From the NCBI GenBank assembly GCA_015520065.1, contig WAQV01000072.1, forward strand, positions 1 to 7,624: DNA of 7,624 nucleotides, written 5' to 3'. Positions within the stretch are counted from its first letter, which is position 1; the number at the start of each line of letters is the position of its first letter. Of this stretch, positions 1 to 5,946 are shown piece after piece. Both the position numbers and the translations under genes were made by a program. Below the pieces are notes generated by a model. The model had not been told where the DNA came from. It did no database searches and saw only the letters and a program-made list of their open reading frames with translations. Source of the stretch: Candidatus Pacearchaeota archaeon (GTDB lineage Archaea; Nanobdellota; Nanobdellia; Pacearchaeales; GW2011-AR1).

Positions 1-1224
1 CTATAACAATGTTTTCTGCTTTTCCTGTTTTCCTATAAGGGCTTTTCCATACTCTCCGTCAAATCCTGGCTTTACTTTTATTTTGCCTTCTCTGTTAAGC
101 AAAATGAGTTCAGTTAACTTCTCATCAACCTCATTTTTCTTGAAATCCTCTTCTGGAACTTTCAAGAGGATATTGAACTCGTTTCCAAACTTTTTTATTA
201 AATCATTGTAAATGTTCCATACCTTCTTGCTGTTTAGGTTTTCAGTGTTATTTGCAAGAGCTATAAGTTCATGCAAAGGCAAAAGCCTGTAAAAGAGTTT
301 TGCATTTTTCGGCTTGTAACCTTTAGGATAGTTTGCAAGCTTTTCTACACGGTTTTCAACACCGATTGTCAGGCTGTTTTTGCATACAGGACACTTGCTG
401 TTAAGCTCTTTTGTTTTTTCAGGAGGGCATGAAAATCCGCAGTTTCTGTGACCATCCCAATGATATTTTCCATAAGCAGGGTCTGTTTCAATAGTTCCTA
501 TGAAAGAGTTCTTTCTTATCTGTTTTATGATTTCTTTGTAAGAGTCTGTTTTTTTAAATATGGTTGCCTCTCTTCCAAGCCTGAAAGGCCAAAAACTGTG
601 AGAGTCAGAAAAACTCACTATTGCTTTTCTTTCAAGCTCTTTTATACGCCAGTTCATTTCCGGATCACTGCTCATGCCAGTCTCAATTGCATGAATATTT
701 TCAAACTGCTCTTTGAAACATTCTTTTAAGCTGTCAAATCCACTAGAAGAGCCAAACACACCATACCAAGGGGTCCATGCATGCGCTGGAATTATTTCAA
801 TATCAAGAGAGATTTTCATTAACTCTTCGGTAAATTTGTCTGCAGGTATATTGAAAATCGGTCTGCCGTCATAATCACGCCTGCCTTTTGTATCAAGATA
901 GGAGTTAACTTTTTCTGCAGTTTCAATGTCAGGAATCAGTAAAACTAAATGAATTCTTCTTCCTTTGTCTTGCGTATAAATTAAGGAAATCTCTCCACTA
1001 ATGATAAAAGGAAAGTCCTCATAATAGTAAAACCCTTTTCCATTGCTTTTCAGTTTTTTAATATCCTCAAACCAGACAGGATGAGTAAAATCCCCAGTAC
1101 CTAGCAAATGCAACCCTTTTATTTTTGCCCATTTTACGAGGTTTTCAAAATCTATATTTTTGCTGCACGCCTGCGAAAATCTTGAATGAATATGCAAGTC
1201 AGCAATCATCCATCCCTCTTTCAT
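1..1224 (-). CDS. Endonuclease Q (EndoQ) family, PHP-domain deaminated-DNA endonuclease
   Basis: Complete 407-residue protein ending in TAG at the window edge. EndoQ enzymes nick DNA 5' of uracil, hypoxanthine, xanthine or abasic sites (family knowledge). The N-terminal PHP domain shows its metal ligands: the DLHIH motif (Asp9, His11, His13), Asp45 in GTGDF, Glu78 in SGE, His92, His148 in PAHAW, and Asp207/His209 in SDSH. A four-cysteine zinc site follows at Cys262, Cys266, Cys278 and Cys281, with the NCGFSCPP and CPVC signatures, then a C-terminal helical part with LLPLHELIALA. PHP fold plus Cys4 plus this C-terminus separates EndoQ from plain PHP phosphoesterases, and the length is close to the roughly 420 residues I recall for Pyrococcus EndoQ. 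The start is uncertain. ATG at 1224 suits a leaderless mRNA from the TATA-like box at 1246-1256. ATG at 1209 (MIADLHIHS) has GAGGG just upstream and matches family N-termini. It lies downstream of the surface-protein gene but seems independently transcribed. Confidence 0.88.
   Translation of the reverse strand: MKEGWMIADLHIHSRFSQACSKNIDFENLVKWAKIKGLHLLGTGDFTHPVWFEDIKKLKSNGKGFYYYEDFPFIISGEISLIYTQDKGRRIHLVLLIPDIETAEKVNSYLDTKGRRDYDGRPIFNIPADKFTEELMKISLDIEIIPAHAWTPWYGVFGSSSGFDSLKECFKEQFENIHAIETGMSSDPEMNWRIKELERKAIVSFSDSHSFWPFRLGREATIFKKTDSYKEIIKQIRKNSFIGTIETDPAYGKYHWDGHRNCGFSCPPEKTKELNSKCPVCKNSLTIGVENRVEKLANYPKGYKPKNAKLFYRLLPLHELIALANNTENLNSKKVWNIYNDLIKKFGNEFNILLKVPEEDFKKNEVDEKLTELILLNREGKIKVKPGFDGEYGKALIGKQEKQKTLL
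382..441 (-). other. Cys4 zinc-binding segment of EndoQ
   Basis: Residues 262-281 of the EndoQ protein hold four cysteines in a C-x3-C-x11-C-x2-C arrangement. It sits between the PHP domain and the C-terminal helical part, which is where the EndoQ family carries a structural zinc site. Confidence 0.75.
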
Positions 1225-1245
1225 GATGAAGATAAAAAAAGAGGT

Positions 1246-1256
1246 ATTAAATATTT
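1246..1256 (-). promoter_or_regulatory. Putative TATA box for the EndoQ gene
   Basis: On the minus strand this reads AAATATTTAAT. Its centre is about 27 bp upstream of the ATG at 1224, so transcription would begin at or next to that codon (leaderless). Starting from the ATG at 1209 would instead leave a roughly 15-nt leader that contains GAGGG. AT-rich background makes chance matches likely. Confidence 0.4.
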
Positions 1257-1313
1257 ATTGATTATGCTTATATTGCTTAAACTTTTTTGAAGTGTTATGA
1301 GCTTCTTGCTGTA

Positions 1314-1360
1314 TTTATGGATGTTTTGGCTGAGAAGGTTTAATCTCCTTTATGGATGTT
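1314..1360. repeat. 12-bp direct repeat in the EndoQ/surface-protein gap
   Basis: TTTATGGATGTT occurs at 1314-1325 and again at 1349-1360, starting 35 bp apart. Both copies lie in the 262-bp gap (1225-1486) that has no supportable gene. The copies are exact, but no function is evident. They sit about 60-110 bp upstream of the EndoQ TATA-like box, so they could be regulator sites or chance. Confidence 0.4.
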
Positions 1361-1429
1361 ACGATTGAAAACTCACAATAAAGAACTTCCCAGATAATCT
1401 TATTCGTTTCACAGGAAAACTAATATAAG

Positions 1430-1448
1430 ATAGTATCCGTTATACTAT
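1430..1448 (-). terminator. Possible 3' stem-loop after the surface-protein gene
   Basis: A perfect 7-bp inverted repeat, ATAGTAT and ATACTAT with a 5-nt loop, begins 38 nt past the surface-protein stop codon. Between the stop and the stem, the minus strand has a T-rich tract around 1459-1469 (TTTTATTCTT-like). T-rich tracts are the usual intrinsic termination signal in archaea. The stem is purely A/T apart from one G-C pair, so it is weak. It might act in termination or 3'-end protection, or be chance. Confidence 0.3.
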
Positions 1449-1486
1449 TGCTTTTTTAAGAATAAAAGTATTTTTTCTCAGGTATT

Positions 1487-4400
1487 TTAATATCCATAAA
1501 TCTTAAATCTCTTCTTTTTTAATAAGTAATAAACAACTCCTCCGATGATGGCTATTAAAGGGATTATTATCACAGACCATTTCAATATTTTCCTTAACAA
1601 TGAGCTTTTTGTTTCTCCAGTTGTTTCACTTTCAGCTGTTTCAGTTGAAGATGTTTCACTGCTTTTTTCTGCTGTCTGGTTTTCAGTAATCTCAGGGATT
1701 TTTTCATATATCTTTTTAATAGTTAGATTTGCTTTGCTGTTCTCAACGCTGTTTAGTTTTACATAAATGTTATAATATCCATCATCTGTAACATCAAATT
1801 TCTTTTCATCACCTATGCTTAGAATTGCCTGTTGAGGGGTTGAGGATACATTTATTATAGCCGTATCAGAAGTAACCTCAATAACTCCAACATAATGGTC
1901 TTCATTATTTATCTTTATTTTTACCCTTTGTTTTTTGCTTAGCTCTTTTGTATAGCCCTCAGCACTTGTAAACTTGGAATCCTCTACAATATAAGTGTTA
2001 GTCCAGAACGCTTGAGTCGTACTTCCAGTGGATGTAGCACCTCCTCCTGATGAACTGCTGCTTGAACTGCTACTGCTAGAGTCACCTGAACTTTCTCCTG
2101 AAGGAGCCACACCAAAAGCGTTTGGAGCAACTCCGGAAAAGTGAGGTATCTTTATCCAAATGATGTTGCTTGAGTTATCCATATAACAAGGGGTTGAGTT
2201 AAAACTACTGTCTGTTGTGCTGCACTCAACTCCAGCACTTGTAAGATAAGATCTGTAAGTTGAACTATTATAATCAAGGAAATCGTCTGTAAGATTATTA
2301 TAGCTATCCCCTCTTGACCTATTCCATACAACTTCCCATTCTTCATCATATAATAACGGAATTGTAATATTGAATATCCAACTCTCATTCAAGTAGTTAC
2401 TATCTCCAGAATTGTCGGAGTAAGGCATTCCTATTAAAACATAATCATAAACATCTCTTGGAACAAAACTTCCAAACTCCCATGTTTGTTGTTGCACTGT
2501 CTTATTTATTGAGCTCGCATTCTCATTAATTATACTGTCCATAGGAGGCTGTTTTGCCGAGAACATGTCAAAATTCATAAATCTTAAAGTTACATTAGTA
2601 GATATGATTTTCATCTCCATATTCACTTTACCTGCAACTAAGGCCTTGAAAGGGTTAAAGTCAGAGGCATTCATTGATGTAATCTCACAAGAGGAAGAAG
2701 GATTTATTACATTGCAGGACGCAGTATTTCTTAAAAACCTCATCTCAATCTGAAGTTCACTGACATTTACCATTTCCATCTCACCACTTTCGTTTATTCT
2801 TTTAAATCCTGCATCTCCTTCTGTCATCGTAACAAGAGTAATATTATTCTCTGCAAGACTTAGATTGAGCATTGCCTCTTTTGGAGGAGCATCGTTTGCA
2901 AATATCTTTACCTTTGCCCAATTAGTGTTATTAAGGATTGGCAGGTAAAAAGTTCCATTTGTGATAGTTTCTATAATATAATCAACTTTTCCAAATATTG
3001 GGTGTTTCACTTCAACATCTACATGCATTTTTGTAGTAATTCCATCTCCTGAAGAATTTTGGATATTTACTCTCATTGTTGAAGTATTTAGAGTTCCCCA
3101 GCTACCTGACCAATTATCTCCAACAAGCTTATACATTGTTACATTTAATTGCTGTTCACTAGTGTTAGTTATAGTTACATTTTGGAATGCTGCAACATAA
3201 TAATTAGATAAATCTGCTTCTGATGAAGCATTTTTTGCATAAAACTCTATAAGATATGGGATTCCTGAATTGGAACCTATGACAGATATGTTATATGCTG
3301 CTATGCTGTTTGGGCAAGAAACATCTCCAGAAATAGCCCAACCAGAAGAGTTTGACATGTTTAATTGCTCTTGAGATGAAACATTTATCTTCCCTATATC
3401 TGCTTCTACAGGAGGCACGAATCCTTCCCATGGCATTAATTTTGGAATTATATTTGTGACATTTAGTGCTGTCAAGTCGTGTCCTTGCGCAACTTTAATA
3501 CATCCTGTAAGTCTTACCTCACTTACTGCTAAGTTCTGCGTTACCTGCAATATTTGCCCTTTTGTTAGTGTTCCTAATGAAGAATTGGATATTGGAGGAG
3601 CAGGACAGTCAGTGTCGTTCATAAATGTTCCGTCGCACCATTGAGGGTTGAAATTGAACTGCATGAAATCTCTCATAAACATAACAGTATAGTTTTTTCC
3701 TACAGGAACTACAATGTCCACAGTATCCACAGTACTCATCATATTACTTGCAATAGGAAATCCCACTTTTTGGTCAAGAACCATATATCCGAACTTCTGC
3801 CCATCAGTACCATTTGTTGCATTAAGTCTCAAAGTTGCAGCTTCTTGTAAATAGAATTTTGTTCCGTTTAGAGTCGGAGGTTTCATATATTCAGGCATAT
3901 TTTCGAATCCCGGAACTGGATAAAACACATCTGCAGGGAATGGAGGAAGAGCAGAGCCAACTTTTTCTGCCACTCCACTAGCATTGTAGTATATTATTTT
4001 TAATACATAGGACTCAGCAGAACCATTTATTGAATCAAAACTGAAATAACCGTTTGCATCTGTTGTTGTACTTGCTTCTAAAATCTCCTGAGGAGGTCCG
4101 TTCTGAGACTCAACAAACTGGTATATTGAAACATTTGCATTACCTTGGTTTCCTCCAGTTTCATTTTTAACATATCCTGAGAAAGCAAAATTTACTGTAA
4201 ACTGCAAAAGAGTAGTGTTAAAACTGAAAGAGGTTCCATCAGTTCCATTTGCAGTTACTTGGATTTCAAGATTTCCTGCAAGCAATGGATTTATTTGGAA
4301 CCAGAACTCTTCAATACTTTGGTTTGCAACTATTCCATCAACAGTTTCATTTCTAAATATAAATTTTACATTTCCTTCAGAAGTAGTATTTATAAATCTA

Positions 4401-4660
4401 ACATCAATATCCGGAGCACTAGTGCCGTTTGTTCCTCCAACAAAAAAAACACCATCAGCCATTCTTCCAGTTATAGAAAAAACAATTTCTGTAATATTCA
4501 TATTCTCTGCTCCAACGCTCACATTAATTAAGCCATTTTCTGTCCTATTAATTGTTGTTGAACTCTCGATTGTGAAATTTGCATCTAGAGAAGCAATTAA
4601 GTTTAAACTTACCAGCAATGAAAATACCAAAATCCCTAATAAAAATGTTGCCTTTTTCAT
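1487..4660 (-). CDS. Secreted, membrane-anchored surface glycoprotein (function unknown)
   Basis: Complete 1057-residue protein; I do not recognise a named function. Residues 1-25 form a signal peptide (basic MKK, then a hydrophobic core). Residues about 30-155 look like a beta-sandwich. Residues 159-229 resemble a carboxypeptidase-regulatory-like fold (SGYV start, then TTTDANGYFSF). The middle is beta-rich and ends near IWIKIPHFSG (834-843). A Ser/Gly linker (854-882, with 11 consecutive serines) leads to a compact domain (about 883-983), a Ser/Thr/Glu stalk (994-1020), a transmembrane helix (1028-1047) and a KKKRFKIYGY cytoplasmic tail. I count about 50 N-x-S/T sequons and eight cysteines in four close pairs, which suggests heavy N-glycosylation and disulfides outside the cell. 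ATG at 4660 is supported by AGAGGT upstream and a TATA box. It is likely an envelope or adhesion protein. No catalytic motif was seen. Confidence 0.85.
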   Translation of the reverse strand: MKKATFLLGILVFSLLVSLNLIASLDANFTIESSTTINRTENGLINVSVGAENMNITEIVFSITGRMADGVFFVGGTNGTSAPDIDVRFINTTSEGNVKFIFRNETVDGIVANQSIEEFWFQINPLLAGNLEIQVTANGTDGTSFSFNTTLLQFTVNFAFSGYVKNETGGNQGNANVSIYQFVESQNGPPQEILEASTTTDANGYFSFDSINGSAESYVLKIIYYNASGVAEKVGSALPPFPADVFYPVPGFENMPEYMKPPTLNGTKFYLQEAATLRLNATNGTDGQKFGYMVLDQKVGFPIASNMMSTVDTVDIVVPVGKNYTVMFMRDFMQFNFNPQWCDGTFMNDTDCPAPPISNSSLGTLTKGQILQVTQNLAVSEVRLTGCIKVAQGHDLTALNVTNIIPKLMPWEGFVPPVEADIGKINVSSQEQLNMSNSSGWAISGDVSCPNSIAAYNISVIGSNSGIPYLIEFYAKNASSEADLSNYYVAAFQNVTITNTSEQQLNVTMYKLVGDNWSGSWGTLNTSTMRVNIQNSSGDGITTKMHVDVEVKHPIFGKVDYIIETITNGTFYLPILNNTNWAKVKIFANDAPPKEAMLNLSLAENNITLVTMTEGDAGFKRINESGEMEMVNVSELQIEMRFLRNTASCNVINPSSSCEITSMNASDFNPFKALVAGKVNMEMKIISTNVTLRFMNFDMFSAKQPPMDSIINENASSINKTVQQQTWEFGSFVPRDVYDYVLIGMPYSDNSGDSNYLNESWIFNITIPLLYDEEWEVVWNRSRGDSYNNLTDDFLDYNSSTYRSYLTSAGVECSTTDSSFNSTPCYMDNSSNIIWIKIPHFSGVAPNAFGVAPSGESSGDSSSSSSSSSSSGGGATSTGSTTQAFWTNTYIVEDSKFTSAEGYTKELSKKQRVKIKINNEDHYVGVIEVTSDTAIINVSSTPQQAILSIGDEKKFDVTDDGYYNIYVKLNSVENSKANLTIKKIYEKIPEITENQTAEKSSETSSTETAESETTGETKSSLLRKILKWSVIIIPLIAIIGGVVYYLLKKKRFKIYGY
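1520..1579 (-). other. C-terminal transmembrane anchor of the surface protein
   Basis: Residues 1028-1047 are an uninterrupted hydrophobic stretch (WSVIIIPLIA through YYLL) followed by KKKR. Positive charges after the helix and an N-terminal signal peptide give a type I topology, with the large N-terminal part outside. Confidence 0.85.
1712..2017 (-). other. Membrane-proximal C-terminal domain of the surface protein
   Basis: Residues about 882-983 form a compact unit of about 100 residues. It begins AFWTNTY and contains KELSKKQRVKIKINNEDHYV, TAIINVSSTPQQA, IGDEKKFDVTDDGYYNIYV and a final KANLTIKKI. It is bounded by the Ser/Gly linker and the Ser/Thr/Glu stalk and has only two sequons, unlike the region before it. 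From memory, similar segments occur at the C-termini of DPANN surface proteins. That recollection is unverified. Confidence 0.5.
2015..2101 (-). other. Ser/Gly-rich linker with an 11-serine run
   Basis: Residues 854-882 are almost entirely Ser, Gly and Thr. The serine run (2048-2080) uses a mix of TCA, TCT, AGT and AGC codons rather than one repeated triplet, so it looks maintained at protein level rather than produced by recent slippage. It separates the glycosylated ectodomain from the membrane-proximal domain. Confidence 0.8.
3974..4186 (-). other. Carboxypeptidase-regulatory-like beta-sandwich in the surface protein
   Basis: Residues 159-229 follow the pattern of this fold: FSGYV opening, a variable loop with NVSIYQF, then TTTDANGYFSFDSI and a closing YVLKIIYYNASG strand. 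Such modules are common extracellular beta-sandwiches. Assignment is by pattern, not by profile search. Confidence 0.6.
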
Positions 4661-4670
4661 CCTCTTTTAA

Positions 4671-4676
4671 ACCTCT
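4671..4676 (-). promoter_or_regulatory. Shine-Dalgarno site of the surface-protein gene
   Basis: The minus strand reads AGAGGT here, 10 nt before the ATG at 4660. A second GAGG (4661-4664) touches the start codon and is too close to serve. With the TATA box at 4705-4714 this supports a leadered mRNA starting at this ATG. Confidence 0.5.
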
Positions 4677-4704
4677 AAACCCCTGTTTTTTACAATGAAA
4701 AGCC

Positions 4705-4714
4705 ATTTATAAAT
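4705..4714 (-). promoter_or_regulatory. TATA box of the surface-protein gene
   Basis: The minus strand reads ATTTATAAAT, close to the archaeal TATA consensus. A start about 26 bp downstream (near 4683) gives a roughly 23-nt leader containing the AGAGGT site. It lies in the 79-bp gap after the TIM-barrel gene, so the surface gene can be transcribed on its own. Confidence 0.55.
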
Positions 4715-4739
4715 CTTTTTTCTCATGAAACAGAGTTAA

Positions 4740-5738
4740 TTAAGTAGACTGAGATTCAATTATCTTTATAATGCTGTTTTCTACTTTATTCCAGTTTATA
4801 TGCCCGTCTTTTATCTCAATAGTATAGATGACATTTTCATTACTAATTTCTCTTAATAATTCGAAAATCCTTCTATAGTCTATATTCCCTGCACCCATCT
4901 CTAATCCCTCACCCTCTTTCTTGTATCCGTATGCATCATTTACATGGACAAGTATGATGTTTTCTTTCAAAGCATTTATTGCAAAATCCCAATTAACTTT
5001 TTCAGCATAATACTTTTTATCTATATCCGCTCCAGGCAATTCACCTTTTCCTTCTTTTAAATAGTTCATATACTGTTCAAGATGAGCAAAATCTAAACAG
5101 TTTTTAATTCCTTTATCCTTTGTTCTCACAATCTCTAAAGGATGATAATCTAACAATCCATCAACTGTTCCATGGTCAGGAGGATTGTTTTCTCTTGTAA
5201 TCTGAATAAGTGGCTTATTGTCTTTTATCAAACCATATTCTTTGCAGAGAGTATCGGCATAATCTTTTAGTTCTAAAAGCACTTTTTCTCCAGTCTTAAG
5301 CCCTTCCTCTTTTTCCTTTTCAGAAATATTCTTTTTATCAACAAATCTAAATAAGTGAAAGTTTACCGGCACTATGTTATTTATCTTCAACTTAGATGCA
5401 ACAAGCACTGCTTCCTTTATCGTTTCTCTTGAGAACTCTATTATTTTATTAGATTTCCATGCCAAATCATAGCTCTTTGCTTCCTCAACACTATCCCACC
5501 TGCTTTTTATTGGATAATGATATGCTATGTGAGTTATGCCAGCATTTCTAAGATAATTTGCTACAATATCTGCTCTTTTCTCTGTTGGAATCTTCTCCAT
5601 TATATTAAATACTTCTTGAATCTCTATAGACCTTAAACTATATTTCTTTGTAAGAGAAATAGCTCTCTCAAACTGGTCCTTGCTTTGAGCACATTTAACT
5701 CCAAGAACTATGGGTACAGATTTTGCATTATTCATCAT
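4740..5738 (-). CDS. TIM-barrel protein, endonuclease IV / xylose isomerase-like superfamily
   Basis: Complete 332-residue protein. The superfamily includes endonuclease IV and sugar (phosphate) isomerases/epimerases, all metal-dependent TIM barrels. Likely metal residues lie at the expected strand ends: His74 (IAYHYP), His128 (VNFHLF), Glu183 (TRENN), Asp216 and His219 (LDFAH), His265 (LVHVND) and Glu308 (YTIEIK). The motif MGAGNIDYRRIFELL (281-295) matches the GxGxID segment common to this superfamily. Compared with E. coli Nfo from memory, seven of nine zinc ligands align, but the Asp-x-His pair before the GxGNI motif is absent, being replaced by a GEGLE-like loop. This favours a sugar isomerase/epimerase or a divergent nuclease over canonical EndoIV. 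Two tandem ATGs (5738 and 5735) lie about 22-25 bp from a TATA box centre, so the mRNA is probably leaderless. It diverges from the eL42 operon. The substrate cannot be named. Confidence 0.8.
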   Translation of the reverse strand: MMNNAKSVPIVLGVKCAQSKDQFERAISLTKKYSLRSIEIQEVFNIMEKIPTEKRADIVANYLRNAGITHIAYHYPIKSRWDSVEEAKSYDLAWKSNKIIEFSRETIKEAVLVASKLKINNIVPVNFHLFRFVDKKNISEKEKEEGLKTGEKVLLELKDYADTLCKEYGLIKDNKPLIQITRENNPPDHGTVDGLLDYHPLEIVRTKDKGIKNCLDFAHLEQYMNYLKEGKGELPGADIDKKYYAEKVNWDFAINALKENIILVHVNDAYGYKKEGEGLEMGAGNIDYRRIFELLREISNENVIYTIEIKDGHINWNKVENSIIKIIESQST

Positions 5739-5754
5739 ATTTGATGTATTTCTC

Positions 5755-5764
5755 TATTTATAAA
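5755..5764 (-). promoter_or_regulatory. TATA box of the TIM-barrel gene
   Basis: The minus strand reads TTTATAAATA, a strong archaeal TATA match. Its centre is about 22-25 bp upstream of the tandem ATG codons and no Shine-Dalgarno site is visible between them, so a leaderless transcript is predicted. Confidence 0.6.
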
Positions 5765-5770
5765 CTCTTC

Positions 5771-5787
5771 GAGTAAACTTGTTACTC
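5771..5787. promoter_or_regulatory. 17-bp dyad next to the TIM-barrel promoter
   Basis: GAGTAA and TTACTC form a perfect 6-bp inverted repeat around a 5-nt spacer. A further ACTC at 5764-5767 pairs with the same GAGT. It sits about 6 bp upstream of the TATA box, overlapping or flanking the BRE position, as a regulator site might. A 6-bp dyad of this kind is also expected by chance about once in an AT-rich gap this size. Confidence 0.3.
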
Positions 5788-5872
5788 TAAAGTTAATATT
5801 TGTCAGCATGAAATTTCAGGACATTCCTTTTAATATACTCTGCATTCTTCAATAATTTCTAGATTAGGAAGA

Positions 5873-5926
5873 TTTAAAAATGTACTTTCTGATTCTATAA
5901 AAAGGACTCTTAGTCAATAAATAAAC
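5873..5926 (+). promoter_or_regulatory. Promoter region of the eL42-phosphatase-eS1 operon
   Basis: Three TATA-like candidates lie upstream of the ATG at 5947. TTTAAAAA (5873-5880) is preceded by a purine-rich GGAAGA like a BRE and would give a leader of about 45 nt. TCTATAAAA (5894-5902) would give about 22 nt. AATAAATAAAC (5917-5926) would give a leaderless mRNA. No clear Shine-Dalgarno site precedes the ATG. An 11-nt palindrome, GACTCTTAGTC (5905-5915), lies between the second and third boxes. I cannot choose among the three. Confidence 0.4.
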
Positions 5927-5946
5927 AATTTGCCTTGATAGATGCA

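Noticed and set aside
1297..1368. Plus-strand 23-codon hydrophobic open frame (MSFLLYLWMFWL start) in the gap
   Set aside because: No convincing ribosome site or promoter was seen, and it is short enough to occur by chance in AT-rich DNA.
2048..2080. Serine run as a microsatellite or phase-variation tract
   Set aside because: The codons are mixed (TCA, TCT, AGT, AGC), so there is no uniform triplet repeat for slippage.
4215..4670. Plus-strand open frame of 151 codons opposite the start of the surface gene
   Set aside because: It is antisense to a clear signal-peptide-bearing gene. Its hydrophobic, Ser-rich content is what the reverse complement of the Asn/Thr-rich coding strand would give.
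5808..5855. Plus-strand 15-codon frame in the divergent promoter region
   Set aside because: Too short, with no ribosome site and no recognisable sequence.
5905..5915. GACTCTTAGTC palindrome as an operator of the eL42 operon
   Set aside because: The arms are only 4 bp, which is common by chance; it is mentioned only within the promoter description.
5935..5946. TTG start four codons before the eL42 ATG
   Set aside because: Family N-termini begin at MKIPKT, and no ribosome site supports the TTG.
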